NCBI GenBank assembly: GCA_014584345.1
Contig: JACTNB010000035.1
Location: 1 to 64,000 of the forward strand
DNA: 64,000 nucleotides
Reading direction: 5' to 3'
DNA from: Planctomycetota bacterium
GTDB taxonomy: Bacteria; Planctomycetota; Planctomycetia; Planctomycetales; Planctomycetaceae
Shown here one piece after another: positions 59,640-64,000 of this stretch. The notes under the pieces were generated by a model, which did not search any database, was not told the origin of the DNA, and saw only the letters and a program-made list of their open reading frames with translations. The first letter of the stretch is position 1. Every line of letters begins with the position of its first letter. A program made the translations under genes and the position numbers.

Positions 59640-61385
59640 TTAAAAGGGTACGTCCGAGAGGTCGACTTCCGCCCAGATCGGACTTGGTTCCGGCTTCGGG
59701 CCGAGTCTGCAGTTGTGAATCCGTTCGAACTTCTCGCCGGCGACAGAACGGACCGTCAAAGATTCCGTATGTGCCAGAACGCCGTTGTTCGCCAGGTCGC
59801 ACGCCTGTTGGGCGGTGTCGGGGCAGGGATCGGGAGATCTGGCTTTCCACCATTGCTCGGCTTTGCGCCGGGCCCAGCCCGTGTGCTCGAAGCAAATCCA
59901 TTCGCTCACCCAGTAGTCGAGACCGAGCCGGTAATCGACTCGCAGCGTTTTGGGGGCATCCTCCGGTGCATCTTTCTTCGTATGGACGCTGTACCGGATG
60001 TCCCGGACGTCGAACTCGGCGTCGCTGACCTGGCCGGAAAGGACGCCGGCATTCGTGGCCCGCGTTTCATGCTTCTTCCGTTCCGGCGGCGGAAACTCGT
60101 GTCCGCATTGCGGACAGATGGAGTAGGCCGGAGCAATGAGCGCCCGACAAGAGGGGCACTCCTTGGCCGGGGCTTCGCCGGTGCCGTCGCCCCGTTTCTC
60201 GACCACGTTCAAGCGATCAACCGGCCCGTGCCGGAGGACGTTGCCGCCGTAGTCGAGGACAAGGCAATGCGCTTTGCCGGGATGCAGCCGGAACCCGCGG
60301 CCCACCATCTGGTAGTACAGACCGGGCGAGAGCGTGGGTCTCAGCAGCACAACGCAATCAACATTGGGCGCATCGAACCCGGTCGTCAGGACATTGACGT
60401 TGCATAGGTATTTCAGTGGCGGCTGCCGAAACAGCCCTTTCGACTCGCCTCGGAACCGTCGCAGAGTTTCATCCCGCTCGCCATCCGGAGTTTCACCGCA
60501 GACGAATCCGCATTCGATCCCATGTCTTTCATGCAGAACCTGACAGACGTGTCGGCCATGCTGAACGCCGCTGGCGAAGATCAGTACGGACTTCCGGTCC
60601 CGTGTGATCTCGGCAATCTCGGCACACGCGGCTTCCACCAGCGCTGCGTCATCCATCGTCGCTTCCACCTCGCTGGCGACGAACTCGCCAGCGCGGACGT
60701 GCAGTTGGCTCGTGTCCGCCTTGGCGATCCCGGCTTTCGAGATCAGCGGCGACAGAAAGCCGTCCGCGATCAACTGCCGGACGCCAACCTCAAAGCAAAC
60801 CGCATTGAGGAAATGGTCGTCACGACAGATCGGACCGGCATCCAGTCGAAACGGTGTTGCCGTGAATCCAACGACACGGACGTGCGGATTGAGCACCTTT
60901 GCATCGGCCAGGAACTGGCGATACATCCCTTCGCCGTCGGCCGGGATCAGATGGCACTCATCAACGAGGATCAGATCGAACGCATCAAGATCACACGCCC
61001 GTTTGTAGACCGACTGGATTCCCGCGACGATGACCGCGTGCTCTGTATCCCGCCGCTTCAGCCCGGCTGAATAGACCCCGACCGGTAGTTCCGGACAGAC
61101 CTGCTTCAGCTTGTCGACCGACTGCTGCAGCAACTCTTTGACGTGGGCCAGGATCAGCACGCGGCCGTTCCAGGTCTGCACGGCGTCCCGGCAGATCGTG
61201 GCCATCACCGGGGTCTTGCCACCACCGGTTGGGATCACCACGACGGGATTGTCATCCCGCGCCCGCAGGTGCTGATACACCGCATCGACGGCCTGCTGCT
61301 GATAGGGACGAAGCGTCACCGCCGCGGGCGGTTTGTGGCCGAGGAGAGTCGATTCAGATGGGATCGCTTCTCGCGGCATGTTCAA
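59640..61385 (-). CDS. DEAD/DEAH-box superfamily 2 helicase (type III-res-like) with zinc ribbon
   Basis: A 581-residue helicase. Motif I is VIPTGGGKT, motif II LVDECHLI, motif III GFTATPFR, and motif VI YQMVGRGFRLHPGK. All helicase motifs appear intact. After residue 400 a zinc ribbon CPSC ... CPQCG is followed by a basic C-terminus. It resembles phage helicases found with SSB and RusA genes and is probably required for recombination-dependent replication. It is coupled by ATGA to an acidic small protein. Confidence 0.9.
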   Translation of the reverse strand: MNMPREAIPSESTLLGHKPPAAVTLRPYQQQAVDAVYQHLRARDDNPVVVIPTGGGKTPVMATICRDAVQTWNGRVLILAHVKELLQQSVDKLKQVCPELPVGVYSAGLKRRDTEHAVIVAGIQSVYKRACDLDAFDLILVDECHLIPADGEGMYRQFLADAKVLNPHVRVVGFTATPFRLDAGPICRDDHFLNAVCFEVGVRQLIADGFLSPLISKAGIAKADTSQLHVRAGEFVASEVEATMDDAALVEAACAEIAEITRDRKSVLIFASGVQHGRHVCQVLHERHGIECGFVCGETPDGERDETLRRFRGESKGLFRQPPLKYLCNVNVLTTGFDAPNVDCVVLLRPTLSPGLYYQMVGRGFRLHPGKAHCLVLDYGGNVLRHGPVDRLNVVEKRGDGTGEAPAKECPSCRALIAPAYSICPQCGHEFPPPERKKHETRATNAGVLSGQVSDAEFDVRDIRYSVHTKKDAPEDAPKTLRVDYRLGLDYWVSEWICFEHTGWARRKAEQWWKARSPDPCPDTAQQACDLANNGVLAHTESLTVRSVAGEKFERIHNCRLGPKPEPSPIWAEVDLSDVPF

Positions 61386-61627
61386 TAAACCTCATACACC
61401 TTGATGCGGGGCTTGAACCGGCGCCTGCGACAGGGATCACTCCACCAGTCCCAGAACTGGTCCTCGATCTCATCGAGAATCAGGTCGCAGACTTCGTCGG
61501 GCGAACAGGCTTCGTCCGTCCCTTCCGGGGTGGTGATCTTGAACAGGAAGTCTTGGTCGAATCCGAGTTCATCGGGATCGAACTCTTCGACCTCCTCGAA
61601 TTCTTCGAGCGGGACAATGCTGGACAT
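61382..61627 (-). CDS. Acidic hypothetical protein
   Basis: 81 residues, very acidic in the first half (PLEEFEEVEEFDPDELGFD) and basic near the end (CRRRRFKPRIKV). The stop overlaps the helicase start (ATGA), so the two are co-translated. It might serve as a helicase partner or a DNA mimic. No family recognised. Confidence 0.6.
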   Translation of the reverse strand: MSSIVPLEEFEEVEEFDPDELGFDQDFLFKITTPEGTDEACSPDEVCDLILDEIEDQFWDWWSDPCRRRRFKPRIKVYEVY

Positions 61628-61694
61628 GGCTGGTCGTCTTTGTGATCGGGGATGTACGGGGCGATCTGAATCTCGGCGCGGGGTAAGCGTCAGT

Positions 61695-62426
61695 TCAAAT
61701 TGCCAGTGCGGATTCAGCGGACTGTCTTCTCAAAACACGTCCAACTCGACGGCATTCCCGGCATTCGTGACCGACGCCAAGCGGACGACGCCGGTCCTTG
61801 TTGAACGCGCCAAGGGGTTTGATCTGTCCACAGAAAGAACAGACCTGCGCGTCGTCAGGCGACTCCTGGCCGATGCTGATAATGAGCTGTGGGTTCTCTT
61901 TGACGATTTCCCAGTCAAGCTGCCGAATACAGAACCAGCGGTCATCGACTGGCACGGCATCTTTCACCGCATCACATACAAGATCGAGAACATTCACCGC
62001 GTCTCCACGGTGATCCGGCTTCTGGACAAGAATCTCGATCCAGAGTTTGTTGTGAGCGACTCTCTGTTCGCCAAGTCCACTTCGAATGGCAGCTGATATC
62101 TCGCTGCGCTTTGCCTTCGACTTTCTGTGAACAAAGACACGGCCCGACGATCGCGAGAGTTGGTGGATGTAGTTCTTCGACGCGAAGTAGCTGAAGGGGA
62201 CTTCCACTTGGACAGACCACACCAATTCACACCTCGAATTCTCAGCGAGTGTGATGGACCGCGTTGCTTCTTTGTTCGCCTTCAGTCCTGCTTCTCGGGC
62301 CAGCTCGCGCCTCCGATGATTGAGGGTGGCCCACATTGTCGAACAGGTTTCGCAATACCTGTGGTTCGGGTTGCGACGCTGAATCGCTGCTCCGCACAAC
62401 TGGCAGTGGCATATTCGAGAAGTCAT
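61695..62426 (-). CDS. RusA-like Holliday junction resolvase with terminal zinc fingers
   Basis: 243 residues from the ATG at 62426. Residues about 70-185 match RusA: EVPFSYFASKNYIHQ, then KPDHRGDAVNVLDLVCDAV with Asp138, 142 and 148, and VPVDDRWFCI with Asp161/162. The acidic active-site set is complete. Unusually, CHCQLCG ... CETC at the N-terminus and CSFCG ... CREC at the C-terminus add two zinc fingers to the core, which in typical RusA is only about 120 residues. Confidence 0.85.
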   Translation of the reverse strand: MTSRICHCQLCGAAIQRRNPNHRYCETCSTMWATLNHRRRELAREAGLKANKEATRSITLAENSRCELVWSVQVEVPFSYFASKNYIHQLSRSSGRVFVHRKSKAKRSEISAAIRSGLGEQRVAHNKLWIEILVQKPDHRGDAVNVLDLVCDAVKDAVPVDDRWFCIRQLDWEIVKENPQLIISIGQESPDDAQVCSFCGQIKPLGAFNKDRRRPLGVGHECRECRRVGRVLRRQSAESALAI

Positions 62427-62623
62427 GCGAAGTCCACGAGATGAGTAAGCAGAGAAGAGACTGCCGGACCAATCTGCAGACACTGCAGCGAGGGGCGGGC
62501 GGTAGCCAGACATTCCGCAATTCGGAACAGCACCCATTGGTCACGGCAGCACAAATCGAAGCACGGCTACCGCATCTGTCGCACTGTGAGGTAAGGACAT
62601 AGCGATGTCCCCAGTCGACAGGC

Positions 62624-63154
62624 TCATGCCCGCTTCCACGGCGGCCCGCCGTGGGCGGATTGTGCCTGCGCACCGCTGTCGCGGAGCTTCGGCGATGATG
62701 GCCGGAGCTCGGCGCCGGTCAGCCCCCCGTGGGGGACGTGCGGAGGCACCGGGTCCAGGGCGGTGCCCTGGCGCTTCTTGTAACTCTTGATGACGTTCGT
62801 CAGTTCGTCGGTGTCATCCCGCTTGCGGCAGGCGACCTTCGCGACCAGCGGCAGGTCATGCAGCTCGCAGCTGTCCTTCGGCTGCAGCACACCGACCGCC
62901 CGGCAGATCGCTGACAGCGTCCCCTTGGCAATCTTGACCGTGGTGTCATTGGCGTTGTTCAGATTGAGCCGATCCCAAAGCTTCCGGCCCTGATACGGCC
63001 CTTCGATCACCTGCAGTTCGAGTTCGAGATACGCTCCGTCACCGGCCTTCGTCGGTTTCATCTCCGACGCCGTGATGATGCAGAGGTACGGGATCGGATC
63101 GAATGAGTCATTCGGTTCCACGGTCTGGGCGTCGAAGCCACGAAGGTCTGCCAT
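62624..63154 (-). CDS. DUF669-type protein (phage ssDNA-binding-like)
   Basis: A 176-residue protein. Residues about 18-120 have the DUF669 pattern: YLCIITASEMKPTKAGDGAY, LELELQVIEGPYQGRKLWDR, and KGTLSAICRAVGVLQPKDS. The family occurs next to recombinases and helicases in phages and is thought to bind single-stranded DNA. The C-terminal 50 residues are Pro/Ser-rich and likely disordered. It lies directly downstream of the AAA gene. Confidence 0.8.
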   Translation of the reverse strand: MADLRGFDAQTVEPNDSFDPIPYLCIITASEMKPTKAGDGAYLELELQVIEGPYQGRKLWDRLNLNNANDTTVKIAKGTLSAICRAVGVLQPKDSCELHDLPLVAKVACRKRDDTDELTNVIKSYKKRQGTALDPVPPHVPHGGLTGAELRPSSPKLRDSGAQAQSAHGGPPWKRA

Positions 63155-63196
63155 TTGATGGTCCTTGGGTTGAAGTGATGAGAAGTGGGATAGGGG

Positions 63197-63277
63197 GCTT
63201 CAGGCTTCAGGCTCCCGGCTTCAGGAAAGACGACCACGCACTTCTTCCTGAAGCCTGAGGTCCGAAGCCTGGGGCCA
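63197..63277. repeat. Palindromic element copy 3 (CAGGCTTCAGG family)
   Basis: Arms at 63197-63229 (GGCTTCAGGCTTCAGGC...) and 63244-63277 (...CCTGAAGCCTG, GAAGCCTGGGGCC) match the copies near 41 kb. It fills the space between the AAA gene and the DUF669 gene on the minus strand and could form a strong hairpin in the mRNA. Confidence 0.75.
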
Positions 63278-63280
63278 GAT

Positions 63281-64000
63281 TCAGCCGAGGTGCTCGGCGT
63301 AGACGCGGAAGTCGAGCGGCATCTCTTCCGGGAGATTCATCCGGTTCTTCGCCATGTGCGCCGGGCGTTCCGTGGTGCGGATGATCCTGTCGCCGGTGCC
63401 GATGCCTCGGGTTCGCGTCTTGTCGAACCCTTCTTCGGTCTGCTTCGTGTGGACCTTGTACGTCGCGAACAGCACCTCGTCGCACCACTCCTGAATCAGC
63501 GCCGAAGCGTGCTTATTCAATCTTGGCGAATACCGGTCATAAGCGTCCGTCTCCGGATTCTCGAATCGCTCGATCTTGGCATGAGCGATCAGGATCACCA
63601 TCATCCCCCGCTCGCTCCGCAGGGCGTTCAGGCCATCCAGAACTTCCCGCCACGGCTCCAGGGCATAGGTGTAGCCCTTGGCGAAGCCGTAGTCCTCGAT
63701 CGAGGTGATGTCGCGGCCGCGATCCGTCGTCGGCCGCCGGCGGATGACTTCCTTCCAGATCAGCTGCTCCAGCCAATCAGCCGAATCGACCACCACGGTC
63801 AGGAAATCATGCGGCTCCGAATACAGCGCCAGCACGGCTGCCATGACATCATCGAACGACTCTGCCAACGGGAACCTGGCGGTTTCGAGGTTCGCCAGGC
63901 CATCTTCGGTCTGAATGAACACCGGCCTGGGTGCCATCGCCCCGAACGTCGACTTTCCGATCCCGTGGACCCCGTACAGCATGACTCGGCGTGGTGCCTG
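63281..64000 (-). CDS. AAA_24 phage recombination/replication ATPase (partial, 5-prime end outside)
   Basis: About 239 visible codons with no stop before the edge. An ATG at 63982 lies just before Walker A (MLYGVHGIGKSTFG), but the frame continues beyond the window (QAPRRV precedes it), so the true start is outside. Walker B-like TVVVDSADWLEQLIW is at about residue 85 of the visible part. The Sak4/AAA_24 family participates in phage recombination together with SSB-like proteins such as the neighbouring DUF669 gene. Confidence 0.8.
   Translation of the reverse strand, partial: QAPRRVMLYGVHGIGKSTFGAMAPRPVFIQTEDGLANLETARFPLAESFDDVMAAVLALYSEPHDFLTVVVDSADWLEQLIWKEVIRRRPTTDRGRDITSIEDYGFAKGYTYALEPWREVLDGLNALRSERGMMVILIAHAKIERFENPETDAYDRYSPRLNKHASALIQEWCDEVLFATYKVHTKQTEEGFDKTRTRGIGTGDRIIRTTERPAHMAKNRMNLPEEMPLDFRVYAEHLG

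Overview
The window is about 64 kb of GC-rich bacterial DNA and looks like most of a large temperate tailed-phage element (prophage or phage-derived island) with heavy accessory cargo. A member of the Planctomycetota is the most likely host. That guess rests on the style of the Rhs protein with serine-rich linkers, the sigma-like gene coupled to a large serine recombinase, and the style of the phage proteins; there is no rRNA or housekeeping marker to confirm it. I see no tRNA, rRNA or CRISPR array. Neither end of the element is visible: the last gene runs off the right edge and no attachment site is evident.

Layout. 1-90: 11-bp phased repeats. 218-2609 (+): sigma-like gene, small ORF and large serine recombinase, joined by ATGA overlaps. 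2616-6749 (-): ABC-type ATPase, histidine kinase and response regulator in one operon, possibly a defence or regulatory cargo. 7483-15597 (+): giant Rhs protein with a Ser/Gly tract, then two membrane proteins in the immunity position. 15631-16035 (+): SufU/IscU-like scaffold. 16152-16874 (+): tail-fibre-like protein. 16986-31154: a glycosylation island on both strands holding multi-domain glycosyltransferases, two polysaccharide pyruvyl transferases and a 2OG-Fe(II) oxygenase. Its minus-strand half is translationally coupled to the phage tail operon.

31151-48846 (-): virion genes in reverse order of assembly: tail proteins, tape measure, a tail-assembly chaperone with a probable -1 frameshift, HNH endonuclease, tail tube, nuclease-like protein, a possible lysis cluster (protease-thioredoxin, NlpC-like hydrolase, membrane/coil protein), connectors, decoration protein, protease-capsid fusion, portal, large terminase and a terminase-linked small protein. 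48974-50527 (+): four small counter-strand genes including a HARE-HTH protein. 50606-52500 (-): ParB-methyltransferase plus HNH nuclease. 52766-64000 (-): replication and nucleotide genes: PrimPol/helicase, dNTP diphosphohydrolase, deoxyribosyltransferase-like protein, phosphoesterase, helicase, PD-(D/E)XK nuclease, RusA-like resolvase, DUF669 protein and AAA ATPase. A repeat-rich, AT-rich gap at 53.3-53.6 kb could be the origin.

The least conventional parts are the glycosylation island fused to the tail operon, a DNA-recognition-like domain shared by three genes (terminase, terminase-linked small protein, HNH nuclease), the ATPase-kinase-regulator operon, and a three-copy palindromic repeat family inside the phage genes.
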